From: Nitrososphaerota archaeon
GTDB taxonomy: Archaea > Thermoproteota > Nitrososphaeria > Nitrososphaerales > Nitrosopumilaceae
Assembly (NCBI GenBank): GCA_002730325.1
Contig: PBZV01000023.1
Coordinates: 1 to 11,984, forward strand
Direction: 5' to 3'
DNA: 11,984 nucleotides
Shown: piece by piece, positions 1-6,544 of the stretch
Numbering within the stretch: the stretch's first letter is position 1
Layout: each line of letters starts with the position of its first letter
Made by a program: the position numbers and the translations under genes
The notes under the pieces: model-generated
Told to the model about the DNA's origin: nothing
Databases searched by the model: none
The model's input: only the letters and a program-made list of their open reading frames with translations

Positions 1-240
1 AATCAATGCTAGTTCGGCATTATTATCATCAAGGTTTTGCTCTAAAGCCCAAAAGTGACCTAGAGTTTCCTCAAGACCTGCACCGAATTCTAGTTTTTCT
101 TCAACTGAAAGTATACTTCCAGAATTACTTATTTCAGCTCTTGCTTCTTCAACTGGTAATTGGCCACCAAGTCCAATGCCAATTACAAGTAAAAATAGCA
201 TTAAGCTGCTCTTTGCATTAAGAGAGAGTGTTTTACTCAT
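1..240 (-). CDS. Exported helical protein, N-terminal part (cut by window edge)
   Basis: This is an open reading frame of 80 codons from an ATG at 240 that runs off the left edge without a stop. Residues 10-26 form a hydrophobic segment preceded by a lysine, then a polar stretch (LPVEEARAE), which reads as a signal peptide or signal anchor. The mature part is helical and contains GLEETLGHFWALEQNLDDNN. This resembles residues 48-72 of the FTR1 protein in this window (ELL...L...L..NLNENN..HA), so I infer the same kind of extracytoplasmic helical domain; the gene could encode another iron permease of this type or a soluble partner. It has a TATA-rich promoter with a short leader. The overlapping plus-strand reading frame is only its shadow. 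The product cannot be named from this fragment. Confidence 0.75.
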   Translation of the reverse strand, partial: MSKTLSLNAKSSLMLFLLVIGIGLGGQLPVEEARAEISNSGSILSVEEKLEFGAGLEETLGHFWALEQNLDDNNAELALI

Positions 241-257
241 AAAAAATAGCATACTTG

Positions 258-284
258 TTTTTGTAATTAAAAATTAGGATGATT
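258..284 (-). promoter_or_regulatory. Promoter segment shared with the YCII-like gene (copy 1)
   Basis: These 27 bases are identical to 785-811. Read on the minus strand the segment begins AATCATCCTAA and ends TTACAAAAA, and holds the near-palindrome TAATT-N3-AATTA. It lies between the TATA-like region (about 285-297) and the ATG at 240, at about the expected transcription start. Archaeal repressors often bind at this place, so a shared operator is a reasonable inference. Confidence 0.55.
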
Positions 285-286
285 GT

Positions 287-330
287 ATATTTATATTTCA
301 TATTTATATTTCATATTTATATTTCATATT
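287..330 (-). repeat. 13-base tandem repeat over the promoter TATA region
   Basis: Three perfect copies of a 13-base unit (plus strand ATATTTATATTTC) lie at 287-299, 300-312 and 313-325, with a partial fourth to 330. Read on the minus strand each unit contains a TATA-like AAATATAAATAT core. The copy nearest the gene is at the distance expected for the TATA box of the exported-protein gene. The array therefore stacks several potential TATA boxes upstream of that gene. Confidence 0.75.
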
Positions 331-429
331 CATAAAATAAATACAGATTATGAAAATAGATTTTAAGATTTAGAATTAGATAAAAATTCCAATAACTATA
401 CAATTAATTTTTAATATATTAATCAGAAT

Positions 430-462
430 TTTTTTTCATCATAATACGAAAAATGAAAAAAA
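430..462. terminator. T-rich inverted repeat after the YCII-like gene
   Basis: A 10-bp inverted repeat (TTTTTTTCAT at 430-439 and ATGAAAAAAA at 453-462) gives an oligo-T tract on both strands. On the minus strand a run of seven T starts four bases after the YCII-like stop codon. Oligo-T tracts terminate archaeal transcription, so this is probably the terminator of that gene. Confidence 0.5.
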
Positions 463-465
463 TAT

Positions 466-768
466 TCAGTGGGATAACACTGAAAGTAGAGGCATTGCAT
501 CCCACGAATACATGGAATATTCTAATGATCCAGAACAAATGGAATCATATTTTTTGAAGAATTCATCTGCTTCTTGTTTTGTTGCTTCAAAAACTGCCAT
601 ACCAGTTAAGTTATCACTGAATGCACCTGACCACATTAGTTTACCATGTGATTGCCATTCATCTACAAGTGATTGAATTTGTGGTGCAATATTTTGAAGG
701 TCGTTTGGATTTACATTTTCCTTGAACACTGTTATGATTACCCAAGGATTAGTTTCTTCTTGACTCAT
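466..768 (-). CDS. YCII-related small protein
   Basis: The protein has 100 residues from an ATG at 768. The order of elements fits the YCII-related / dimeric alpha-beta barrel fold: a first strand (WVIITVF, residues 9-15), a long helix ending in LVDEWQSHGKL, the strand motif MWSGAFSDNLTGMAVFEA (45-62), a second helix (QEADEFFKKYD) and a last strand LEYSMYSWDAMP (82-93). YCII-like proteins are small, often dimeric proteins of mostly unknown activity, so no reaction is assigned. It has no signal peptide or membrane segment and should be cytoplasmic. Its promoter shares 27 identical bases with the upstream exported-protein gene, so the two are probably co-regulated as separate transcripts. Confidence 0.75.
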   Translation of the reverse strand: MSQEETNPWVIITVFKENVNPNDLQNIAPQIQSLVDEWQSHGKLMWSGAFSDNLTGMAVFEATKQEADEFFKKYDSICSGSLEYSMYSWDAMPLLSVLSH

Positions 769-784
769 GGTATTATGATAATTA

Positions 785-811
785 TTTTTGTAATTAAAAA
801 TTAGGATGATT
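785..811 (-). promoter_or_regulatory. Promoter segment shared with the exported-protein gene (copy 2)
   Basis: This is the second copy of the 27-base segment at 258-284. A TATA-like TTATAAAA (817-810 on the minus strand) abuts it, and the YCII-like ATG lies 17 bases beyond it, nearly the same spacing as copy 1. The flanks of the two copies are otherwise different, so the segment itself is what has been kept. Confidence 0.55.
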
Positions 812-929
812 TTATAATTATATTTTTAATTTATGAAACAAAATATGATTACAAAAAATAATTTCAATATCATAAAATAAATCAGTAGAACTTCAGACAG
901 GTATAATAAATTTTAAAAAATAAGATTAA

Positions 930-1086
930 TGTGCTACGTGCTGAGCTGACATCCCTTTACACGTCTGCACATACTGAGAGTCATTGGAACAATTGGAATC
1001 TGCGAGAATCAATCATCCTAACCGACTATGGATGTATTGTTATTGGTATAACTTGTCTACCAGTCACTTCCAATGACTCTTTTTTT
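930..1086 (+). ncRNA. Unclassified structured RNA, or structured leader of the TFB-like gene
   Basis: This stretch is clearly GC-richer than its surroundings, as expected for structured RNA in an AT-rich archaeon. Hairpin A pairs 930-934 with 967-971 and 936-940 with 960-964. A perfect 13-bp stem (977-989 with 1068-1080) closes a domain with two more hairpins: 1010-1018 with 1030-1039 (one bulge), and 1043-1048 with 1058-1063. The 3' strand of the long stem runs straight into a seven-T run (1080-1086), a likely terminator. A TATA-like TATAATAAA at 902-910 is well placed for a start near 930. I see no RNase P, SRP, tRNA, C/D or H/ACA signature. The TFB-like start codon is only 11 bases after the T-run and has no good promoter of its own, so this may be an attenuated leader. 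Pairings were found by eye. Confidence 0.6.
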
Positions 1087-1097
1087 AATTTATTGAA

Positions 1098-1688
1098 ATG
1101 ACTGGAACGTATTCAAGTTTAAAACTAATAACTGAAAGAATAGAATTTTTAAAAAACAAACTTGAGTTATCTAATGAATTAAGGGAAAAAGCAGTTGAAT
1201 TGTGCAAAAAAATCGTTGAAAAAAATATCCCAAGATGTAGATCTACAGATACCATGGCAGCTGCAATAATTTATGCAATATGTAGAGAATCAGGTGTAAA
1301 CCATACACTAAATGACATTGTAAAAATCACAGGATTGAAAAAAAACTCCATTGCAAAATATTATCGCATCATAATTAATAATCTAAACCAGAAAATGCCA
1401 ATATTTGAAATAGAATCAGGTGTAAATCGAATTACAACAAATATGAAAATATCAGATGATGTAAAGGAAATTGCTCTTGAACTTGTGAATTTTGCCAAAA
1501 AAAGAAATCATGTTGCAGGAAAAGCCCCAATGGGAGTAGCTGCTGCATCACTATATCTTGCATCATTTGATATGAATACAAAAATTTCACAACGAGAATT
1601 AGCACAAATCGCTCATATTTCAGAGGTTACAATACGAAATAGATGCAAGGAACTAGTTTCATTAATCAATCTTAGGTATGATTTGTAA
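1098..1688 (+). CDS. TFB-like transcription factor lacking the zinc ribbon
   Basis: This 196-aa protein carries the two cyclin-like repeats of TFB (archaeal TFIIB): repeat 1 about residues 12-96 and repeat 2 about 106-192. The second contains the BRE-binding helix-turn-helix ISQRELAQIAHISEVTIR (163-180). In the family these repeats bind TBP and promoter DNA upstream of the TATA box. Usual TFB has about 300 residues, with an N-terminal zinc ribbon and B-finger that recruit and activate RNA polymerase. None of that is here: no CxxC pair precedes repeat 1, and an in-frame stop (TGA at 1074) and lack of an ATG, GTG or TTG rule out a longer start. Thaumarchaea carry several TFB paralogues; this one is truncated and could compete with full TFBs or act with a separate partner. 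The function is inferred, the domain content is seen. Confidence 0.85.
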   Translation: MTGTYSSLKLITERIEFLKNKLELSNELREKAVELCKKIVEKNIPRCRSTDTMAAAIIYAICRESGVNHTLNDIVKITGLKKNSIAKYYRIIINNLNQKMPIFEIESGVNRITTNMKISDDVKEIALELVNFAKKRNHVAGKAPMGVAAASLYLASFDMNTKISQRELAQIAHISEVTIRNRCKELVSLINLRYDL

Positions 1689-1735
1689 TATTGAAAAATT
1701 TAATATCTCATGGAATTTATCGACGATAACTAATT

Positions 1736-1837
1736 ATGATTTTACATTCTTCTCTACATAAATGTGAAAAGTGTGAGACTGTTTTTGTAAAGAATATCAA
1801 AAAACCTATTTGTTCTAACTGCAAGTTCAAAAAATAG
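1736..1837 (+). CDS. 33-aa zinc-ribbon mini-protein
   Basis: A short ORF starts at ATG 1736 and stops at TAG 1835-1837. It encodes C10-x2-C13, then C26-x2-C29, in a lysine-rich 33-residue chain: a complete minimal zinc ribbon (HKCEKCETVFVKN...PICSNCKFKK). It begins 48 bases after the stop of the TFB-like gene on the same strand and could share its transcript; a weak TATA-like TTTAATATC lies at 1699-1707. The spacing between the cysteine pairs (12 residues) is shorter than in normal TFB ribbons, so it is not simply a detached TFB N-terminus. Four correctly spaced cysteines in so short a frame argue against chance. The function is unknown. Confidence 0.5.
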   Translation: MILHSSLHKCEKCETVFVKNIKKPICSNCKFKK

Positions 1838-1850
1838 ACAATGCCACATG

Positions 1851-1857
1851 TTTTTTT
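1851..1857 (+). terminator. Oligo-T terminator after the zinc-ribbon ORF
   Basis: A run of seven T lies 14 bases after the zinc-ribbon stop codon, just before the convergent hydantoinase-family gene ends. It fits an archaeal oligo-T terminator for the TFB-like/zinc-ribbon transcript. Confidence 0.4.
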
Positions 1858-1927
1858 AAAGAAGTTTGTAATTTTTCTCAATAAAAATTAGACTACATGT
1901 ATCATGGAGAATCTTATTTGAATTAAA

Positions 1928-4060
1928 TTATAATTCTACAATAATTGCAGTCTTTTCAGATTTTTTAGATTCATCTCTAATCCCATCTAATATTTTTGAA
2001 GATGACGTTAAACTAGAATAATCTACCAATTTAAGATCATTTAGTAAGAACACCTTTGGTGCAATATCTGAATGTCTTGATTCTAAAAAGTCATCCAACT
2101 CTTCAATCATAGAGATTTTCCCACCTTGGAAAACTTGCCCATTTTTTAAAGATAACTTCATCTTACCATATCTATCTAAAATCAAAATATGGTGTTGATT
2201 CTTTTTGTTAAACAATTTTTTAACTTCTACATGACCAATAAAAACAAAATAATGGTCAGTTTCAAAACCCAAATCTATCAAGTCTTCAGGGATATCAATA
2301 ATTTCACTTGCTCTTGTTTTTGCATCACCTAAAGTGAAAATATTTTTTGATGTCTCAACACTATCCAGTTCAATATTCCCTATTGCAGTGACACGTAACA
2401 ATGCTTTTTCTGAAATATATTCACTATCAATAATTATTGATTCTGGAATTGCACCTTTATCTACTAACAAGGTATGGATTTTTTTTTGAACTTTTGCAAT
2501 TTTTTCAGGAGTAGCATCATCCATTGTTTGTTCAATTTCTTCTTGAAGCATAGAAGATGCAACACCTATAGAAGAAATAACATCAGCATGTTCTGCTTTT
2601 TCATAAGAAAATCCTAATTGTTTTGCAACAAAAGGTACAAGTACAGATGCACCTCCTCCGCCTCCAATTAATTTTACAGAAGAATTTAGCTTGAATTCTT
2701 TCATGATGTTAACTATTGTTTTGTTTATTTCAAAGGATGCAGTATTAATTATTGATTGAGCAACTTCGTGATAATGAACTCCAATATGTTCTGCTAATAT
2801 TTTTAGAGCAATTTTTGCAGATTCTTGATTGGCAAACGAGTAATCTCCTTTCTCAATCATCTCCAGAGCATTTGCAGCACATGTGTTTGTAATGGCATAT
2901 GTTCCATTTTCACACTTTATTGCAACATATTCATCAATATCATTTTCTTTAGGTTTTATCTGAATTATTTTACCAGTTTTAAGATCATCTGGATCTGCAA
3001 AACATGAATATTTCAAACCTGCAATATGTGCACTTCTTGGTCCAACCTTAGAAACTCTATTTTGGCTCAAAGAAACCATACTACCACCAGCAACGCCTAA
3101 AATTCTAACATCCATTGAACGAATACATGTAGGGTGTTGATTAACTGTGACATATCTAATCTCAGGTTTCCCATTTTTTATTATACAAATATTTGTACTA
3201 GTGCCTCCAACTTCAACAAATATCCCATTAGTTACTTTGAGATAAAGTAATGCACCTGCAACACTTGCAGCAGGTCCAGATAAAACAGTCAAGATTGGTT
3301 TTGTTCTAAAAGTGTCCATACTTGAAACACCACCATCACCTTTCATTATCATTAAAGGTGCAATTACTCCAGTTTTTCTTATTGCTTCTTCAACATAGTT
3401 TGCAACTTGAAATGTTTTAGGTAAAACACTGGCATTAACTGCAGCAGTTAATGTTCTGATTTCTAAACCATAAACTCCTGAAATTTCATGTGATGCAGTA
3501 GATGGAATATTACATTTAGCAGAAGTGTTCATTACAAATAATTCATTAGAAGGATCATCAACGCCAAATGCTTCAGTAGCAACAATAACTTGTGCACCTT
3601 TAGATTTTAGTTTATCAATAATTTCCTTAACTTCGTTTTCAGTGATTAAATGAGATGTATCTAAAAATTCATGGAATGTGGTAATATTTTGATCATTGTT
3701 TCCAGACATTTCTTGAAGGTTTGTACGTTTAACCACATCTTTTTTTGAAGGGCCAACACCCATTGCAATAATACCAACTTTTGAAGTATCAGATTCCAAG
3801 AGTGCATTAATTGCCTGAGTAGTGCTATGAGAAATTAATTCAATGTCATTGATATCAATTTTTGATTCTTCTAATATGTTTGATAATGCAGATACAATTC
3901 CTTCAGAAACTCCTCTCTCAGCTTTATGAGTAGTTGGAACAGTTGATTTTGATAAAATGGAACCAGTTTTAGCATTAATTGCTACTGCTTTAGTAAAGGT
4001 ACCACCCACATCAATTCCTACACGAATTCTTTGTTTATCAGACATCTGTATTTGCTCCAT
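1928..4060 (-). CDS. HyuA-like hydantoinase/oxoprolinase-family protein
   Basis: The 710-aa protein belongs to the ASKHA-fold hydantoinase A/oxoprolinase family, whose members couple ATP hydrolysis to opening of cyclic amides or to related ATP-dependent carboxylation. Residues 12-200 match the Hydant_A N-terminal domain with phosphate-1 loop GIDVGGTFTK (15-24). Residues about 205-500 match the catalytic core, with SGPAASVAGA (261-270), the phosphate-2 region EVGGTSTN (283-290) and a glycine-rich GGGGGAS (466-472). The C-terminal 200 residues are not recognised. In phosphate-2 the usual pattern is D-x-GGTSxD, but here both acidic positions differ (E283, N290). No HyuB partner is present. The start overlaps the upstream FTR1 gene, so the two are translated from one message; the second methionine (4045) gives a tighter overlap and is equally likely. 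The substrate cannot be told. Confidence 0.85.
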   Translation of the reverse strand: MEQIQMSDKQRIRVGIDVGGTFTKAVAINAKTGSILSKSTVPTTHKAERGVSEGIVSALSNILEESKIDINDIELISHSTTQAINALLESDTSKVGIIAMGVGPSKKDVVKRTNLQEMSGNNDQNITTFHEFLDTSHLITENEVKEIIDKLKSKGAQVIVATEAFGVDDPSNELFVMNTSAKCNIPSTASHEISGVYGLEIRTLTAAVNASVLPKTFQVANYVEEAIRKTGVIAPLMIMKGDGGVSSMDTFRTKPILTVLSGPAASVAGALLYLKVTNGIFVEVGGTSTNICIIKNGKPEIRYVTVNQHPTCIRSMDVRILGVAGGSMVSLSQNRVSKVGPRSAHIAGLKYSCFADPDDLKTGKIIQIKPKENDIDEYVAIKCENGTYAITNTCAANALEMIEKGDYSFANQESAKIALKILAEHIGVHYHEVAQSIINTASFEINKTIVNIMKEFKLNSSVKLIGGGGGASVLVPFVAKQLGFSYEKAEHADVISSIGVASSMLQEEIEQTMDDATPEKIAKVQKKIHTLLVDKGAIPESIIIDSEYISEKALLRVTAIGNIELDSVETSKNIFTLGDAKTRASEIIDIPEDLIDLGFETDHYFVFIGHVEVKKLFNKKNQHHILILDRYGKMKLSLKNGQVFQGGKISMIEELDDFLESRHSDIAPKVFLLNDLKLVDYSSLTSSSKILDGIRDESKKSEKTAIIVEL

Positions 4061-6278
4061 GAGACTTTCTCATTGAAGCTAAATGTCGTTCTTTTCTTGG
4101 TCTCATTACTAACACATACGTTGATGCCACTAAATAAATTCCAAGTAAGATTATTTGTGCCACTACAGTTTCCAATGTAGGATAGATTCCAGTCATAGTT
4201 GCCAAATTAATATCCAATCTAGGAATAATTCCAATCATGCCTGTATATGGTACTATTTCCAATATCTGGAGTTCTCTAACTGCATTACCCAAAAATGTAA
4301 TGGACATGTAAGCACCTACTCCCATAGTTAATCCAAACAATGCTCGTAATGGTAATTTTCTTCCAAGCTTTCTCATTAGATAATATATCAAAAATAATAC
4401 ACCCAGCCCTGCAATAAAGCCAAGACCAACGTATACCTCCATGTATTTTGCAAATCCAGACATGGCCTGATAGAACAATACTGTTTCAAATCCTTCCCTG
4501 TACACAGTGAAAAATGCCAACATGACAAACACCATGACACTTCCAGTAGTTGTCGCCTGCCAAATTTTGGCCTTGACAAACTCCATCCATTTCTTATGTT
4601 CGATTTTATTTAATACCCAGAAACTAACATAAAACAGCATCGCAGTTGCAGATAGTGCTGCAATTGCTTCAATGAGTTCCCTATTTGCTCCAGATAATTC
4701 AATTACATACGATGCAATAATCCAAGTAAGACCTGTTGCTCCAAGTGCACCAATAACACCATAGTAGACATGTTTTTTGAAACGATTATTTCGAGATGCC
4801 TCTAAATATGTCAAAATAGCCCCAAGAATTAAAACAGATTCTAACCCCTCACGAAAAATTATAGCAAATGATGAAGTAAATGCAATGGAAGGTGCTAAAG
4901 TACCAGTACCACTAACTAAACGTTCAGATTCATCTAAACTTCGTTTAATAGAAATTGCAACTTCTTGAATTTCTTCAAAATCTGCTTGCTGTTTAATTAG
5001 ATTTCTTAATTCTGCAAATTGATATTCAACTTCTAATGTAAAGTCAGGATCAATTGCACGTAATGGAATTTCTACAAACTCATAACTATCTAGATATGCT
5101 GTTCGTGCAGAAGTATAAGCTGATTGATAATCCCCACTCTGATATTGAATTAGCATTTCTTGAAGAGTATCACGAATAAAGTCAATTTCTCCCCGGACAC
5201 CTGATTTTTGAACATCTGTAGCATCACCCATTTCTTTAAGTTCTTTATCCAAAACAGTATTTGCCAATCCTTCAGTCCCCAATACCTGGACTTTTGATTC
5301 AGCTAAACTAAGATCAGGCAATATTGATTCTTCTACAAAAATTCTTATGCGTTGTGCATCTTGATTATTTTTAATCATATCTCGTAATTCTTCTCTCATA
5401 TCTAATTCAAGGGCATAAAGTAATTCAGGATCAACTTTTTCAATATCAGGTTCCAAATATTCAAAATTCTCAAGATATGCCTCAATTGCTAATTCTTCAG
5501 CTTTCTCATAATCACCAGCATCTAAAGATACAAGCATATCTGAATACAAGTCGCGTATTGTTTCGTAGAACTTTTGTTTATCATAAACAACTGATTCATG
5601 TCCAACAAAATCACGACTTATAGCAGTGATCAAAGTACCGACAGATAGAAAGTCACTCTTGTTTGCAACTTTATCATTTAATTCAACTAGAAAAGAATTA
5701 AGTTCCAAGGTTAAGCGTTCATTATAATTTGTATTGGAAAATAATTCATGGGAACGATTAACTAGTAATAATGAAAACTCATACAAAGTTTCATTTTCAT
5801 TAGTTATGGATATTTGATATTGTTCATCTACAATTATTAGTAATAATGCAATTGTCTTGCCATAATCAGGATTAGTAATGGTATACTGATTTAGAATGCT
5901 TTCCACTTTGTTAATATCAGCAATTAATTGTGAACTATCTATAACTCCAATTCCATTATGAATATCTAATAGCATGATATGAATTTCATCAGAAATAATT
6001 GGGTTTGATTCTCGTAAGTTTTGAAGATGTAGAGGAAATATTTCAGTATTAATTAAAGACAGGTTTTTTGCATGCTCTATATTATTTTCATTAAGATTTT
6101 GTTTGATTAATGAAAGTGATGTGGTCAATAATTCTGTGACAAATAATACTGAGGTATCAGACTCAGAAAAAGTGTCAAGTTCAGCATTAATGTCAATTTT
6201 AGGCATTAACATTAAAACAATCAGACATACAAAAAATACTCTAATCGTGTTTGATTTTATTGAAGACACTTCATTCAA
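4038..6278 (-). CDS. FTR1-family iron permease with large extracytoplasmic domain
   Basis: This 746-aa protein probably imports iron across the cytoplasmic membrane. A signal anchor (about 12-30) is followed by about 430 mostly helical, acidic extracytoplasmic residues, then an FTR1 membrane domain (about 462-728, near seven segments) with both signature motifs, REGLE (476-480) and REGFE (594-598). The extracytoplasmic part contains an internal duplication: residues 247-303 and 373-430 share the pattern L-x-GDY-x-A....A-YL-x-x-(F/Y)E-(Y/F)-x-E-P....DP. Fungal Ftr1 is about 400 residues and lacks this domain; bacterial relatives often have such a part. The first codon at 6278 is TTG; GTG at 6269 also fits, and lies about 30 bases from a TTTAAATA box (6302-6295). 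The hydantoinase-family gene overlaps its end. An operator-like palindrome sits just upstream of the TATA box. Confidence 0.9.
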   Translation of the reverse strand: MNEVSSIKSNTIRVFFVCLIVLMLMPKIDINAELDTFSESDTSVLFVTELLTTSLSLIKQNLNENNIEHAKNLSLINTEIFPLHLQNLRESNPIISDEIHIMLLDIHNGIGVIDSSQLIADINKVESILNQYTITNPDYGKTIALLLIIVDEQYQISITNENETLYEFSLLLVNRSHELFSNTNYNERLTLELNSFLVELNDKVANKSDFLSVGTLITAISRDFVGHESVVYDKQKFYETIRDLYSDMLVSLDAGDYEKAEELAIEAYLENFEYLEPDIEKVDPELLYALELDMREELRDMIKNNQDAQRIRIFVEESILPDLSLAESKVQVLGTEGLANTVLDKELKEMGDATDVQKSGVRGEIDFIRDTLQEMLIQYQSGDYQSAYTSARTAYLDSYEFVEIPLRAIDPDFTLEVEYQFAELRNLIKQQADFEEIQEVAISIKRSLDESERLVSGTGTLAPSIAFTSSFAIIFREGLESVLILGAILTYLEASRNNRFKKHVYYGVIGALGATGLTWIIASYVIELSGANRELIEAIAALSATAMLFYVSFWVLNKIEHKKWMEFVKAKIWQATTTGSVMVFVMLAFFTVYREGFETVLFYQAMSGFAKYMEVYVGLGFIAGLGVLFLIYYLMRKLGRKLPLRALFGLTMGVGAYMSITFLGNAVRELQILEIVPYTGMIGIIPRLDINLATMTGIYPTLETVVAQIILLGIYLVASTYVLVMRPRKERHLASMRKSHGANTDV

Positions 6279-6294
6279 AATTCTTTTCTGTCAA

Positions 6295-6302
6295 TATTTA
6301 AA
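6295..6302 (-). promoter_or_regulatory. TATA box of the FTR1/hydantoinase operon
   Basis: On the minus strand this reads TTTAAATA, identical to the box upstream of the divergent winged-helix genes. Its centre is about 20 bases from the TTG and 30 from the GTG start, so the operon is probably leaderless or nearly so; the geometry slightly favours the GTG at 6269. Confidence 0.6.
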
Positions 6303-6307
6303 GCAGG

Positions 6308-6332
6308 TTCTTGTTCTATAGTCTTAGAATGA
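6308..6332. promoter_or_regulatory. Operator-like palindrome at the FTR1 promoter
   Basis: The 25 bases read TTCTTGTTCTA, six variable bases, then TAGAATGA on the plus strand. The core TTCTA-N6-TAGAA is a perfect dyad. The element ends 5 bases upstream of the FTR1 TATA box, over the place where TFB contacts the BRE. A second copy with the same 19 fixed bases but a different spacer lies at 6471-6495, which points to a protein binding site. Confidence 0.65.
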
Positions 6333-6470
6333 AAAAGATCTGAATTATACAAGCAAGCCAAGTCAAAATTTTATTAAATGTTTAATGGGAGTCATGATAA
6401 TTCTTATTAAATTATTTTCAGCAAATTCATGATTATTAATTATTTTAATTATCTAAAGAATTATTTCAGA

Positions 6471-6495
6471 TTCTTGTTCTAATAACATAGAATGA
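6471..6495. promoter_or_regulatory. Operator-like palindrome at the winged-helix gene promoter
   Basis: This is the second copy of the 25-base element at 6308-6332: all 19 fixed positions match while the six-base spacer differs (ATAACA against TAGTCT). It lies 16 bases upstream of the TATA box of the tandem regulators. A flanking GAGAACAA also mirrors the TTGTTCT in its left part. The stretch between the two copies (6333-6470) is AT-rich with no gene. Confidence 0.65.
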
Positions 6496-6511
6496 GAACA
6501 AAAACATTTTG

Positions 6512-6519
6512 TTTAAATA
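6512..6519 (+). promoter_or_regulatory. TATA box of the tandem winged-helix genes
   Basis: TTTAAATA is centred about 29 bases before the ATG at 6545, which predicts a leaderless or very short-leader transcript. The same eight bases form the FTR1 box on the other strand. Confidence 0.6.
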
Positions 6520-6544
6520 ACTAAAAATTAATCAAATTAATTAT

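Noticed and set aside
6-221. Plus-strand 71-codon frame
   Set aside because: It is antisense to the exported-protein gene, which has a signal peptide and promoter; the plus-strand product is low-complexity Leu/Gln without features.
1011-1021. AATCATCCTAA inside the structured RNA matching the shared promoter segment
   Set aside because: In the promoters this string lies upstream of the expected transcription start, whereas here it is in a hairpin with pairing partners; a chance match is likely.
930-1086. tRNA, RNase P RNA, SRP RNA, C/D or H/ACA guide
   Set aside because: There is no T-loop GTTCRA motif, no seven-base acceptor stem, none of the conserved RNase P blocks, the length is too short for SRP RNA, no C box, and no proper guide pocket above an ACA.
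6103-6321. Plus-strand frame over the FTR1 start and promoter
   Set aside because: It is antisense to the FTR1 signal region and runs through its promoter; no motif or start signal supports it. Frames at 2825-3007, 4388-4579, 4777-4968 and 6712-6906 were left out for the same reason.
6333-6470. Possible repeat with TCATGAT and ATTATTTT strings between the two operators
   Set aside because: The strings are short, imperfect and of simple AT composition; no consistent unit could be defined.
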